The notes beneath the pieces were generated by a model. That model did not search any database and had not been told where the DNA came from. It saw only the letters and a program-made list of their open reading frames with translations. From Nitrospirota bacterium (GTDB lineage Bacteria > JACPQY01), in NCBI GenBank assembly GCA_016180645.1, contig JACPAV010000006.1:82604-146603 (forward strand): DNA of 64,000 nucleotides. Reading direction: 5' to 3'. Made by a program: the position numbers and the translations under genes. Positions 40,024 through 49,456 of this stretch are shown here, piece after piece (the first letter of the stretch is position 1; each line of letters starts with the position of its first letter).

Positions 40024-41232
40024 TCATCCGCCGGTAATGGAATCGATGATCGGCGTGAGGAATTCCGTGTCCTTCCATTCGTCCGGGGGAACCGTGCCGA
40101 GATTGGGAATCAGGCCGCCGGCGGGGTACCGCGCGAATAGAGACGGATCCGCCACGGGCCTTCCGCTGTACTTGACGTAGCGGCCATTACGGACCACCAC
40201 GAGTTCCAGCGAGGGAATCACGTAAACGTACTGCCCGTCGTAGCCCACGGCGGCGAATGTATCCGCCGGCAGCCGTCGGTTGGTGCGGCCGCTGAGCCAC
40301 CATTGGTAGCCATAGCCCCGGAAGCTCCTGGAGGGCGAAGTGGAATCCGCCACCCACCCAGCGGGAACGACTTGCTTGTTTCTCCAATAACCCTGACGCT
40401 GATAGAGCAAACCAAACCGCGCAAAGTCCTGGCTCGTCATGTCCACACAGCAGTAGGTGAGAGTGTGCCCGCTCGCGTCGGTCCACCAGTCCACGCTATT
40501 TATTCCGAGGGGTGAGAAGAGCGCCTGAACTGCAAAATCGCCGGCCTTCATGCCGGTTGCCGCTTCGAGCACGCCCGACAACAGCAGGGTGTCGCCACTT
40601 GAATAGTGAAAGCGACTGCCGGGCTGCCTGGCCATTTCACGATTCGCGGCGTATGCAAGCTGGTCCCTTTCCGCCAAGCCCAGCCGGATGATATCCGAGC
40701 TGCCGAACGCCGCGGGATTGTAGTCCTCGACCCAGGCGAGTCCGGAGGCCATCGTGAGCACGTCACGAAGGGTGATACCCGCCTTATCCGTGCCCCTCCA
40801 TTGTGGAAAATACTTGGCGAGGCTGACCTCTACGCCCGGGATGATTCCTTGACCGATGGCGATTCCGATGAGGGCGCTCGCGAAGCTCTTGCCGACGGAC
40901 CAGCTTGCAGCCCACGAGCCGGCGTCGGCGCCCCCGCCGTACCACTCAGCCACGAGGACTCCGCGCCGCACCACGACCACCCCCTGCGTATTCTTGCCGG
41001 GTTGGAAGGCATAGTCTTTCGCGCGCGATAGGACGGATTCGTCCATTCCTTGTTCCACTGGGTTTTGCACGATCCAATCCGTCGTCGGCCATGAGGCATC
41101 GCCCGCTGGCGTCGGCCATGGGGCAACCTCCCGGTCGTCGCCGGAGCAGCCCGCGACCAGCATGAAGATCGCCACCCCCCACATTGGAATAAGCCGCTTT
41201 CCCGCCGTCTTGAGGAGTGACCGGCACCGCAT
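40024..41232 (-). CDS. Serine hydrolase of the beta-lactamase/class C family, lipoprotein
   Basis: About 402 residues from ATG 41232. Lipobox MLVAGCSG. Active-site SxxK is SVGK in ASWSVGKSFASALIG, the second motif is YSSGDTLLLSGVL, and the C-terminal part has the GYGYQWWLSG sheet and VVVRNGRY typical of 6-aminohexanoate-oligomer hydrolases and esterases of this fold. A periplasmic or surface-anchored peptidase, esterase or amidase is likely; beta-lactam hydrolysis is not indicated. The longer frame upstream lacks a signal peptide. Confidence 0.85.
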   Translation of the reverse strand: MRCRSLLKTAGKRLIPMWGVAIFMLVAGCSGDDREVAPWPTPAGDASWPTTDWIVQNPVEQGMDESVLSRAKDYAFQPGKNTQGVVVVRRGVLVAEWYGGGADAGSWAASWSVGKSFASALIGIAIGQGIIPGVEVSLAKYFPQWRGTDKAGITLRDVLTMASGLAWVEDYNPAAFGSSDIIRLGLAERDQLAYAANREMARQPGSRFHYSSGDTLLLSGVLEAATGMKAGDFAVQALFSPLGINSVDWWTDASGHTLTYCCVDMTSQDFARFGLLYQRQGYWRNKQVVPAGWVADSTSPSRSFRGYGYQWWLSGRTNRRLPADTFAAVGYDGQYVYVIPSLELVVVRNGRYVKYSGRPVADPSLFARYPAGGLIPNLGTVPPDEWKDTEFLTPIIDSITGG

Positions 41233-41327
41233 ATCAATCGGAACGTGGGGGTTCAGATCCTTGGGAACTCTTCGCTCAGGAATGCAAACGGAACGCGGGG
41301 CTCCCGCCTTGGCGACTCGCAACTGAT

Positions 41328-41921
41328 CTATAGCCAGCGGCGAACTCGGCGGCGGTAGGCGAGGTAGGATTCGCCGTGGAGCTTCTCAAGATGTTCCTCT
41401 TCGAGGCGAACTTGGATTTGGATGAGGACATGACCGAGAATGAGAACAACAAGGGAAACCATGTTCGGCGCGGCCAGAAAGAATCCCAGGAGCGTCACCG
41501 TCATTCCGAGGAAGATCGGATTCCTTGAGATGCGGAACAGGCCGTGAGCCACCATCTCCGTGCGGTGCTCCTGATCCACCCCCACTCGGAACGACGCCCC
41601 CATCTGCGCCTGCGCCACGGCGATCCACACGAAAGAGACGGTGAGGAGGATCAGTCCCGCCATCTTTAGGGAACGGTGTTCCAACCAGGGGATCGGTTCG
41701 AGCCAAGGGTAGGCCGAGGGGAAAAATCCGTACACCACGAGGAAAGCGGCGATGACGAGGAAAACCCACACCATGCACTGCCCCACGTAGTCATGCGCGC
41801 GGTCTCCGCGCTTGATTACGATGGGATTCACACCGGTCTGTTTCCACACACGGTAGGACCGCCACCCCATCAGCACGAGGAAGAAGGCGACGGCGTAGGC
41901 GGGAAGGATCCAGCGGGGCAT
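41328..41921 (-). CDS. Isoprenylcysteine carboxyl methyltransferase-family membrane protein
   Basis: 197 residues with four or five membrane helices. The ICMT-like C-terminus GLFRISRNPIFLGM ... VRLEEEHLEKLHGESYLAY binds S-adenosylmethionine in the family. In bacteria the substrate is usually unknown. A stand-alone gene between the serine hydrolase and the signalling cluster. Confidence 0.88.
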   Translation of the reverse strand: MPRWILPAYAVAFFLVLMGWRSYRVWKQTGVNPIVIKRGDRAHDYVGQCMVWVFLVIAAFLVVYGFFPSAYPWLEPIPWLEHRSLKMAGLILLTVSFVWIAVAQAQMGASFRVGVDQEHRTEMVAHGLFRISRNPIFLGMTVTLLGFFLAAPNMVSLVVLILGHVLIQIQVRLEEEHLEKLHGESYLAYRRRVRRWL

Positions 41922-41990
41922 GTGTCAGGATATTCCACGAATCGGGGGGTGGAATCAAGGCCGGACGGAGAGGAAACCCTCACCCCCGCT

Positions 41991-43538
41991 TCATCCTCTT
42001 TGCTTCAGGAGCCTCCTGACGCGGGCGGCCAGTTCCACCGGAGAGAAAGGCTTGGTGACATAGTCGTCCGCGCCCAATTCGAGACCCCGTACCACGTCGG
42101 CTTCATTCCCCAACGAGGTGAGCATCATGACCGGCTTCTTGGCGAGGGACGGCTTCTTCCGAAGCCGTTCGAGCAGTTGGAAACCATCCATGTTCGGCAT
42201 CTGAACATCCAAGAGGAAAAGTTCCACTGAAGGATCATCCGATCCAGCCAGTGCGGCCTCCCCGTCCGGATAGTGAATCACTTCGAATCCATCGTTTCCC
42301 AATCTTTGGGTCACCACCGTGGTGACGAGAGGATCGTCGTCCGCGATCAGAATCTTCCGCGTGGCAACCGCGACCTCATCATCCACCGCTGTTACCCGAT
42401 TCCTTCCGGCCGCCTTGGCCTTGTAGAGCAGACGGTCCGCCGACTCCAGAGCTTCCTCCAGTTCGGCCCCCGGCCGCACGTCGGCCACTCCCGCGGAGAA
42501 CCGGACTTGGAATGAGCGGCCATCTCCCGCTTGGAGCACCAAATCCCGGACCTCTCCGAGCGCCTTTTCAAGCGCCGCCCTGGCTCCCTGTCGATCCGCA
42601 TCAGCAAATACAGCCACGAACTCCTCGCCCCCCACCCGGGCGAAGATGTCGGCCTGACGGAGGCTTTTGCTGATGACACCCGCCGCCGAACGGAGCGCTT
42701 CATCCCCGGCGGCATGTCCGTAGGTGTCGTTGATGGATTTGAAGTGATCCATGTCGATGATGCCGATGGACACCGGCTCTTTTGCGCGTTGCGCGCGGGC
42801 CTGGGCGAGGCCGAACGCCACCCTGAGGGAGGCCCGGTTGAGCAGGCCGGTGAGTGGATCGCGGCCGGACTCCTGCAATGAAGCTCCCGCCCGCTGAAGC
42901 CGGGCGGATACCAGGGAAGCGAGGAGATCGATTTGAAACGGTTTGTCGACGTACTCGTCGGCCCCGAGCGCCAGACATTCCGTTCTCGATTGGCGGTTTC
43001 TTAGGGCGGAAAGAACAATGATCGGAACCGAGGCCATCTCCGTTTGCTCGCGCAGTTTGAGAAGGAGATTCCGGCCGTCCATGTCCGGAAGCACGATATC
43101 CAGGATGATCAGGCTGACCGGGGTCCTCGTCAGGATCTCCTGCGCCGAGGAGCCGCTGTAAGCCACCAGGATCCGGCGCGCCTCGGACGTCAATTCTTGC
43201 TTCAGCAGGCGGCCAATCGCCGGATCGTCATCCACCACCAGCACATTCGTCTTGGGAACGTCCCCGCCGGCCACGACCTCCCGCAGCGTCACGAGAAGCC
43301 TCTCCAGGCAGGCCGCCACCCGGTCGTCCGGGGCATCCTCCACTTTGCCCGCGGATTCCGTGATCTCCGGAAATCCGTACGTGGCCCCGGATCCCCGAAG
43401 GGCGTGTGCCATCCGTCGGATGGAGTCCGCGGATTTCGCTTCGTGATGGACAAAGGCCGATCTCGCCGCCTCCAACGCCTGGATTTGGGAGGACATCTGT
43501 TCCCGGTACCAGCTCTTGAGGCTCTCCAAACTATCCAC
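41991..43538 (-). CDS. HPt-REC-GGDEF-REC response regulator, probable diguanylate cyclase
   Basis: 515 residues. HPt at 1-90 with His45 in RMAHALRGSG, REC at 98-215 with Asp147 (LIILDIVLPDMDG), GGDEF at 225-385 with GGEEF at 303-307 (RVGGEEFVAVF) and DMDHFKSINDTYGH, REC at 395-515 with LFLLDVQMPNMDG. All catalytic and phospho-acceptor residues are present, in contrast to its paralogue at 13069-14613. It probably accepts phosphate from the adjacent hybrid kinase and makes cyclic di-GMP. It lies 27 nt after the REC gene on the same strand. Confidence 0.93.
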   Translation of the reverse strand: MDSLESLKSWYREQMSSQIQALEAARSAFVHHEAKSADSIRRMAHALRGSGATYGFPEITESAGKVEDAPDDRVAACLERLLVTLREVVAGGDVPKTNVLVVDDDPAIGRLLKQELTSEARRILVAYSGSSAQEILTRTPVSLIILDIVLPDMDGRNLLLKLREQTEMASVPIIVLSALRNRQSRTECLALGADEYVDKPFQIDLLASLVSARLQRAGASLQESGRDPLTGLLNRASLRVAFGLAQARAQRAKEPVSIGIIDMDHFKSINDTYGHAAGDEALRSAAGVISKSLRQADIFARVGGEEFVAVFADADRQGARAALEKALGEVRDLVLQAGDGRSFQVRFSAGVADVRPGAELEEALESADRLLYKAKAAGRNRVTAVDDEVAVATRKILIADDDPLVTTVVTQRLGNDGFEVIHYPDGEAALAGSDDPSVELFLLDVQMPNMDGFQLLERLRKKPSLAKKPVMMLTSLGNEADVVRGLELGADDYVTKPFSPVELAARVRRLLKQRG

Positions 43539-43565
43539 GGTTCATGCAGGCCGAAGACGGCCCGT

Positions 43566-43970
43566 TCAAGGAGTGGCGCCGGAGGCCGCGCGGCCCCAGA
43601 TTTCCCGCACCCGGCCCGGCAGACTCATCGGATCGAAAGGTTTGGTGATGATGTCTATGGCGCCGAGGCTCCTGAAGTGCGCCACCTCCTGCGGCTGCGC
43701 TTTGGCCGTGATGAAAACGACCGGAATACCGGCGAGATCGCGCGACCCGCGCATGGCCCTCAAGGTTGTCGGCCCATCCATCTCCGGCATCATGACATCC
43801 ATCAGAACGAGATCAGGCTTGAACGGCCCGACCTCGCGAAGCGCTTCCGCTCCGGAGGAACAGACTTTCACCGTGAAGCCGCCGACCGATTCGAGTGAGA
43901 CTTTCGCCACCATCTGAATGCTGAGGTCGTCCTCCACCAGCATGATCCGTTTCAACTCGGCTCCACCCAT
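43566..43970 (-). CDS. Stand-alone REC response regulator
   Basis: 134 residues, one REC domain with IMLVEDDLSIQ, LVLMDVMMPEMDG (Asp) and VVFITAKAQ (Thr) and the Lys in ITKPFDP. No output domain, so it works like CheY or as a phosphate shuttle. It starts 3 nt after the kinase stop and is coupled to it. Confidence 0.93.
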   Translation of the reverse strand: MGGAELKRIMLVEDDLSIQMVAKVSLESVGGFTVKVCSSGAEALREVGPFKPDLVLMDVMMPEMDGPTTLRAMRGSRDLAGIPVVFITAKAQPQEVAHFRSLGAIDIITKPFDPMSLPGRVREIWGRAASGATP

Positions 43971-43973
43971 GGC

Positions 43974-46376
43974 TCAACTCCGGGGATGGCCCCCTCCCAG
44001 GACCGACTGGATGGTCGCCAGGAGCTGCTCATTGGAGGTTCGAGCCTTCACCAGCGAAGCCGCGGCCTCTTGCGCCTCCTGACCGGTAATCTCATTCGCT
44101 GAAAAAATCACGACCGGGACAGAGGGTCCCAACCGGGATTTGATGAGCGGAACGAGATCCCAACCGGAGCCGTCCGGAAGCCCGAGATCCAGGATGACCA
44201 GATCGAATACCCGATCCTTCAGACTTTCGCGGGCCGTTGCGAGGTTCGCCGCCCAAGATACCTCGGCCGTGCTTCCCAAGATGGATTGGACGACCCGGAA
44301 ATTGTCCGGATCGTCCTCCACGTGGAGGATGGACAGGTGCCCCCCTTTTTCTTTTCGAGTAGCGCGCGCAAGGGCGTTCTGGAGCCGGCCTGGGTCGATG
44401 GGTTTGGAAATCCAATCGATCACGCCGAGGGCGTCCCCGTTGATCTCCCGCTTTCCGTCCTGCGCCTTTACGGAGACGACCACAATCGGGAGTTCGGCGG
44501 TATCCTCCCGGCTCCGCAACTCTCGTATCAGCGAGATCCCATCCTGCCCTGGGAGCATCAGATCGAGCGTCATGGCCTCGTACCGGCCTTGCGCGAGAAA
44601 CTCCTTGGCCTCGGCGGCGGAGTGGGCCACGTCCGTCTCGCAGCCGGACTGCGCCAGCATGAGCTGGAGGAGTCGGCCGATGTCCACATCATCTTCGCAG
44701 ATCAACACTCTTCGTTTCCCGGTGTCGACCCCCACCGGAACTTCGGGGGTCTTCGCGACCGCGGGGAGATCCACATGGAACGTCGTCCCCTTACCGAGTT
44801 CGGTCTCAAAACCGATCTCCCCCTGGAGCCGGTCCACGATGGCCTTGCAAATACTCAGGCCCAGCCCGGTCCCTTCCTTTTGGCGGGTGTCCGAAGAATC
44901 GGCCTGCGCAAACTTCTGGAAGATTCGCGCGCGAAAGGCCTCTGGGATTCCCGGCCCGTGGTCCGTTACGGAAATCCGCACACCCTTGGGGTGAGACCGC
45001 ACCGCGACCCGGACCGATCCGCCCGCCGCCGAGAATTTGACCGCGTTCGAGAGCAGATTGGTCAGAACCTGAGCGAGCCGATCGGGATCCACACTCACCC
45101 TTGCCCCTGGAAGGCGATCGGTCAGTTCGAGACGGACCTTGTAATTATCCCCGAAGCCCCTCGTGGACTCCAGGGTCTGATCGATCAGGGCCATCAGGTC
45201 CACCGGCTTGACCTGGAACGGCATTTTGCCCGCTTCGATCTTTTCGATGTCGAGAATGTCGTTGATCAACCTGACCAGGCGATCGGTATTGTTCACCGCG
45301 ATGTCGATCATTTGTTTCACGCCATCGGGCAGGGATCCGACCACCCCGCCCGCGATCAGCCCGAGCGATCCCCGGATCGAGGTCAGGGGTGTTCGAAGTT
45401 CGTGGCTCACGATGGAAATGAATTCGTTTTTCATACGCTCGATCTGCTTGCGCTCCGAGATATCTTCGACCGTGCCTTCGTAATAGGACAACGCCCCACG
45501 TTCGTCGTACACCGCCCGCGCGTTCTCGGAGATCCAGATGACGCTGGAGTCCTTGCGCCTGACTTGGGATTCGAAGTTTCGGACCTGCCCCTCGCGGGCA
45601 AGCAGTTCGCGGAATTCCTCGCGGCGGCCGGGCAGGACATAGAGCTGCCGGGCGATGTCGGAAAAGCCGCGGATCAACTCGGCGGGAGAATCGTACCCAT
45701 AGATGCGAGCCAGGGCGGGGTTGGCGCTGATATATTGCCCGTCCGGGGTCGTCTGGAAGATTCCTTCCAACGTGTGCTCGAAAATACTGCGGTACTTCCT
45801 CTCGGCGCGACGGAGACCATCGATAAAGGGGCGCGATGCCCAGACGACCAGCAGAATGGCAAGCATCGACTCGACGAGGACAAGGGCCACAATGGCCCTT
45901 CGAACGGGGCGCACGCGGGACTCGATGGAATCGCGGTCCAAGCCGATATGGAGGGTGAAGCCGCGTCTCAATTCCACCGGAACATCGATGTAGGCGGCCC
46001 GGCCTCCCTCCTTCACCCGCTTGGCCACAAAGCCCGGTGGAGGTCCTCCTCGCTCTTCCCAACCGGCGCCCGCGAAGGCCCGCGCCGTTACGGCCCCCGC
46101 CGAATCGACCACCTCCACGTAGGCGAGGCCGGGCATGCGCACCAGTTTGTTCAGCACGCCGCTCCCCACTTCCTGATTGGATTCAATCGAATCGTTGAGG
46201 GAAGTGACGAGCGAAGAAGCGATGGAGCGACCCCATGCGACGGCTTCTTCGCGAAGGGCCTCGGCCACCTGCCTGACGCCGTAGGTCGCGATTCCCAAAC
46301 CGGCGGCCAGCAGGAGGAGGCTCAGCAGCCCCACCCTTAGGGCGAGGGAGATGCGTGAACGTTCACTCCCTTCCAT
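43974..46376 (-). CDS. Hybrid sensor histidine kinase with PAS and two receiver domains
   Basis: About 800 residues from ATG 46376. A membrane helix (ALRVGLLSLLLLAAGLGIAT), a periplasmic sensor of about 120 residues, a second helix (AIVALVLVESMLAILLVVWA), PAS (RKYRSIFEHTLEGIFQTTPD), HisKA with His in SIVSHELRTPLTSI, HATPase with LTNLLSNAVKFS, DHGPGIP and GTGLGLSI, then REC (LICEDDVDIGRLL, TLDLMLPGQDG) and REC (ILHVEDDPDNF, LVILDLGLPDGSG). The kinase, lone REC and diguanylate cyclase genes form one coupled phosphorelay unit. An in-frame start at 46433 is less likely. Confidence 0.93.
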   Translation of the reverse strand: MEGSERSRISLALRVGLLSLLLLAAGLGIATYGVRQVAEALREEAVAWGRSIASSLVTSLNDSIESNQEVGSGVLNKLVRMPGLAYVEVVDSAGAVTARAFAGAGWEERGGPPPGFVAKRVKEGGRAAYIDVPVELRRGFTLHIGLDRDSIESRVRPVRRAIVALVLVESMLAILLVVWASRPFIDGLRRAERKYRSIFEHTLEGIFQTTPDGQYISANPALARIYGYDSPAELIRGFSDIARQLYVLPGRREEFRELLAREGQVRNFESQVRRKDSSVIWISENARAVYDERGALSYYEGTVEDISERKQIERMKNEFISIVSHELRTPLTSIRGSLGLIAGGVVGSLPDGVKQMIDIAVNNTDRLVRLINDILDIEKIEAGKMPFQVKPVDLMALIDQTLESTRGFGDNYKVRLELTDRLPGARVSVDPDRLAQVLTNLLSNAVKFSAAGGSVRVAVRSHPKGVRISVTDHGPGIPEAFRARIFQKFAQADSSDTRQKEGTGLGLSICKAIVDRLQGEIGFETELGKGTTFHVDLPAVAKTPEVPVGVDTGKRRVLICEDDVDIGRLLQLMLAQSGCETDVAHSAAEAKEFLAQGRYEAMTLDLMLPGQDGISLIRELRSREDTAELPIVVVSVKAQDGKREINGDALGVIDWISKPIDPGRLQNALARATRKEKGGHLSILHVEDDPDNFRVVQSILGSTAEVSWAANLATARESLKDRVFDLVILDLGLPDGSGWDLVPLIKSRLGPSVPVVIFSANEITGQEAQEAAASLVKARTSNEQLLATIQSVLGGGHPRS

Positions 46377-46579
46377 GATCGGTGCTCCCCGGTGGTGTAA
46401 TGGTGATCCCGTCGGTCCACTTATGACCCGCAAAAAAACCCACGTCTCGCATGGCTTGTTTCCCCGTGGTCTTCAGGCTCAGGATGACGGCTCTCCGGCC
46501 CGAAAGACTTCGGACTGGAGGCAAGGATAGGTGATATGGCCTGCAAAGTCCAGCCGGGAAAGGTCGTGCCGGCGGAAGG

Positions 46580-47599
46580 TCAAATCGTCTCGAGAACGCG
46601 GTTGCGTCGGAGGAACATGCGCCAGGCGACCAGAGCCACCACGATTCCCCCGCCCAGAATCGCGGCATGAGGAAGGAGGAGCGAGGCGTCAAAGACCAGC
46701 GGCGCAGGATGGACCGCGGGAACGACGATCAGGTACTTTTCGATCGCCCCGCCCACCAGCACCAGAATCGCCACGAAAGACAGCGCGCCCACCGAGTGAC
46801 GCACCTGAGTGTTGATCAGCATGAAGAACGGAAGGAACAGCTTCACGATCATCATCGCCCAGAAGAGCCGGGGCGCCCAGTTCCAGATGCGGAGATTCAC
46901 CGGCTCGATTTCGTGAGGAATGTTTCCGTACCAGTAGACCATGTAGAGCGAGAATCCGGTGTAGATCCACACGAAGGTGAATCCGAGCAGGAGCTGTCCC
47001 ATGAAATCGAACTGCTGGAGGTTGATCTTGGGTCCCATCGGGGAGCGTCTGAGGAAGGCGAAGGTCAGGATGGCGGCCGCGACACCCACTTGGAGGCTGC
47101 CGACAATGAACCAAGGCGCAAAGACCGAGGGATACCAGTGGCCGATCAGGTTCGAGCCGAAGTCCCAACTCAGAATCGTCTGCGCCGTGAAGAACATCAT
47201 GATGGTGAACGTGCTGAGAACGATCAACGACAACGGCTTCAGGGTCCTGCCCTTGAAGAAGAGGGCCATGCCCAGGAGGTAGAAAATGAGATTGACCATG
47301 ATGTTCCGGAATGCCAGTTGGGGAATATTCAGCCAGTAGGCGTCTTCGTGACGGCCGAGCCAGGAGAAGATGTGGTGCCGGCCGACCAGCAGCGCGATCA
47401 GGAGGGCAACCGCCAGCGGAGCGAACATGACCATGGATTCGAGGACGGGCTGGAGCGGCCGCGGCCAGGTGGATCGGGCGACTCGGAATACGGCCGAGAG
47501 AGCAATCCACGCCTGGGAAATCCCGATGAGGTACAAGGTGGTGGCGACCAGCATTCCCCACTGAGGTGAACCCATCCACGCCGCGCCGGTCTCGTGCAT
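46580..47599 (-). CDS. actF: Alternative complex III subunit ActF (NrfD-like membrane protein)
   Basis: 339 residues and about ten membrane helices; polysulfide reductase NrfD/ActC-ActF fold. Located downstream of actD, as is ActF in alternative complex III (ACIII). The ATG at 47599 is taken because it overlaps the actD stop by one base (TGATG); the longer frame upstream reads through actD. ACIII oxidises menaquinol or ubiquinol and reduces a cytochrome c. Which NrfD-like protein binds the quinone cannot be told here. Confidence 0.8.
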   Translation of the reverse strand: MHETGAAWMGSPQWGMLVATTLYLIGISQAWIALSAVFRVARSTWPRPLQPVLESMVMFAPLAVALLIALLVGRHHIFSWLGRHEDAYWLNIPQLAFRNIMVNLIFYLLGMALFFKGRTLKPLSLIVLSTFTIMMFFTAQTILSWDFGSNLIGHWYPSVFAPWFIVGSLQVGVAAAILTFAFLRRSPMGPKINLQQFDFMGQLLLGFTFVWIYTGFSLYMVYWYGNIPHEIEPVNLRIWNWAPRLFWAMMIVKLFLPFFMLINTQVRHSVGALSFVAILVLVGGAIEKYLIVVPAVHPAPLVFDASLLLPHAAILGGGIVVALVAWRMFLRRNRVLETI

Positions 47600-48105
47600 C
47601 ACACCCCCCCTGCTTCGAGCATTCGGATGTCGCCGCCGGCCTTCTTGAGGTGGTTCTGGACTTGAGTCAGGTGACCGTCCGGACACTCGACGAAGAGAAC
47701 CAGCTTGTCCTCACTCGCCCTTTCTTCATAGAACGACACCTTCCGTCTCCATCGGCGCGTGAGAAGGACCAGGCCCGTGAACGTCCCGATGAAACCAAAA
47801 AGATTGGCGCACTCATACGCGATGACCAGCGCCGGAGGGATCGACATGATCGGTTTGCCCCCCGTCATGATGTTCGCCAGAAAGAACGTTCCCAGTACCA
47901 GCGTCAATCCGAACAGGATGCCGAAGGCGGCCCCCAGGCCGGAGAAGAACCATACCCGAGCGCTCTTGGGCTTCAATTCCATCTGGATATCTTCATAGGG
48001 AATCGGTGATTGGCAGAGCATTTCCCTGTAGCCGGCCTTCTTCAACTCCCGGATGGCGTGCAGGGCGGTTTCCGGATCGGGAAAGATACCGCAGGCGTTT
48101 ACCAT
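47599..48105 (-). CDS. actD: Alternative complex III subunit ActD (DUF3341)
   Basis: 168 residues. DUF3341 layout: an N-terminal ferredoxin-like part (VNACGIFPDPETALHAIREL, CQSPIPYED), two membrane helices (VWFFSGLGAAFGILFGLTLV; ALVIAYECANLFGFIGTF), and a C-terminal soluble part (KLVLFVECPDGHLTQVQNHL). Role in the complex is structural or assembly-related. Confidence 0.88.
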   Translation of the reverse strand: MVNACGIFPDPETALHAIRELKKAGYREMLCQSPIPYEDIQMELKPKSARVWFFSGLGAAFGILFGLTLVLGTFFLANIMTGGKPIMSIPPALVIAYECANLFGFIGTFTGLVLLTRRWRRKVSFYEERASEDKLVLFVECPDGHLTQVQNHLKKAGGDIRMLEAGGV

Positions 48106-48144
48106 TGCGGCGTGATCCCGTGACCCCGTGACCCCGTGAGCCGG

Positions 48145-49455
48145 CTAGTGGCCATGGAGTTCCTCTTTGACTTCGTACATCGAGACGGCCGGGCAGACTT
48201 TGGCGAATATCAGGAGCAGAAACGCGAACATCGAAAACGTTCCGATCACGATGGACGAATCCACCCACGTCGGCTGGATGTCGCCCCACGAGGCCGGGAT
48301 GTAGCTCCGGGTCGTGGAGATGACGATCATCACGCGCTCCAGCCACATGCCGAGATTGATCAGGATCGACGTGACCAGAAGGAACGGCGCCGAGCGGCGG
48401 AACCGGCGGGAAATCAGGAACAGCGGGAGCACGCCGGCCGTGGCCACCATCGTCCAAAAGTGAACGCTGGAGGGCCCGCTGAACCGCGACAGCACCACGT
48501 TCTTGTGGAACACGTCGCCGCCGAACCACTCGGGCAGGATTTCCATGAGGGAGAGGTAGAACCAGATCAGGTAAATGGCGAAAATGAGCTGCGCCAGTTT
48601 GTCAAGGTGATCGTCCGTGATGATGTCTTTCAACCGGTAGAACTTGCGCATGATGATCAGCAGCGTGGCCACCATGGCGACGCCGGAAAAGATGGCTCCG
48701 GCCACGAAGTATGGGGCGAACACGGTGCTGTGCCAGCCGGGTTGGATGGACATGGCGAAGTCCCACGACACGATGCCGTGCACGGTGGGTACGATGGCGG
48801 TGAGGAAGGCCGCATAGATCGAGTACGCTTTCCCGAAGACCCACCATTCCCGGTTCGTTCCTTTCCATCCCAGCGCGAGCGCGCCGTAGATCGACCGTTT
48901 GATCCCCTTGCTGTTGTCCCGCACGATGGCGAAATCGGGGATCATGCCGAAATAGAGGAAGATGCTCGAACCGACAAGATAGGAGGTGACCGCGATGGTG
49001 TCCCACGCGAGCGGCGAGCGGTAGTTTGGCCACAATCCGCGCTGGTTGGGATACGGCAGGAGCCAGTAGAACTTCCACACGCGGCCAAGGTGAATGAGCG
49101 GGAACAGGGCCGCGCACAGGAGGGAGACGGTCGTCATCGCCTCGGCGATCCTGTACAGCGGCTTTCGCCATTGAACTTTGAGCAGGTGGAGGATGGCCGA
49201 CAGCAGCGTTCCCGCGTGGCTGACGCCGATCCAGAACACAAAGGTACCGATATACAGGAACCACATCGAGGGGTGACGCTTGCCCGAGACTCCCATGCCC
49301 TCATCGATCTGCACGTACCAGGCGTAACCCATCCAAACCACCAGGCCGCCCGTGACCATCACGGCGAGGACGTAGAGCGGACTGAGACGAAACATCGTGC
49401 GGAGGACGTCTCGATTGACATCCGAGAAACTGATGCGCGGGCGATGGGATTCCAT
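48145..49455 (-). CDS. actC: Alternative complex III subunit ActC (NrfD-like membrane protein)
   Basis: 436 residues with about ten membrane helices, with motifs of the family such as GTFVFWIGVSHAGTLLSAIL, FYWLLPYPNQRGLWPNYRSP and SWDFAMSIQPGWHSTVFAPY. The central quinol-binding subunit of ACIII. Directly follows actB with one base between stop and start and precedes actD by 39 nt. Typical length is about 450. Confidence 0.9.
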   Translation of the reverse strand: MESHRPRISFSDVNRDVLRTMFRLSPLYVLAVMVTGGLVVWMGYAWYVQIDEGMGVSGKRHPSMWFLYIGTFVFWIGVSHAGTLLSAILHLLKVQWRKPLYRIAEAMTTVSLLCAALFPLIHLGRVWKFYWLLPYPNQRGLWPNYRSPLAWDTIAVTSYLVGSSIFLYFGMIPDFAIVRDNSKGIKRSIYGALALGWKGTNREWWVFGKAYSIYAAFLTAIVPTVHGIVSWDFAMSIQPGWHSTVFAPYFVAGAIFSGVAMVATLLIIMRKFYRLKDIITDDHLDKLAQLIFAIYLIWFYLSLMEILPEWFGGDVFHKNVVLSRFSGPSSVHFWTMVATAGVLPLFLISRRFRRSAPFLLVTSILINLGMWLERVMIVISTTRSYIPASWGDIQPTWVDSSIVIGTFSMFAFLLLIFAKVCPAVSMYEVKEELHGH

Positions 49456-49456
49456 G

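Noticed and set aside
40024..41232. Beta-lactamase-like protein as an antibiotic-resistance gene
   Set aside because: Motifs fit esterase/amidohydrolase members of the serine hydrolase family; the lactamase third motif (KTG) was not seen.
44286..46340. 684-codon ORF on the plus strand
   Set aside because: Antisense shadow of the hybrid histidine kinase; the kinase has complete domain motifs in the other strand.
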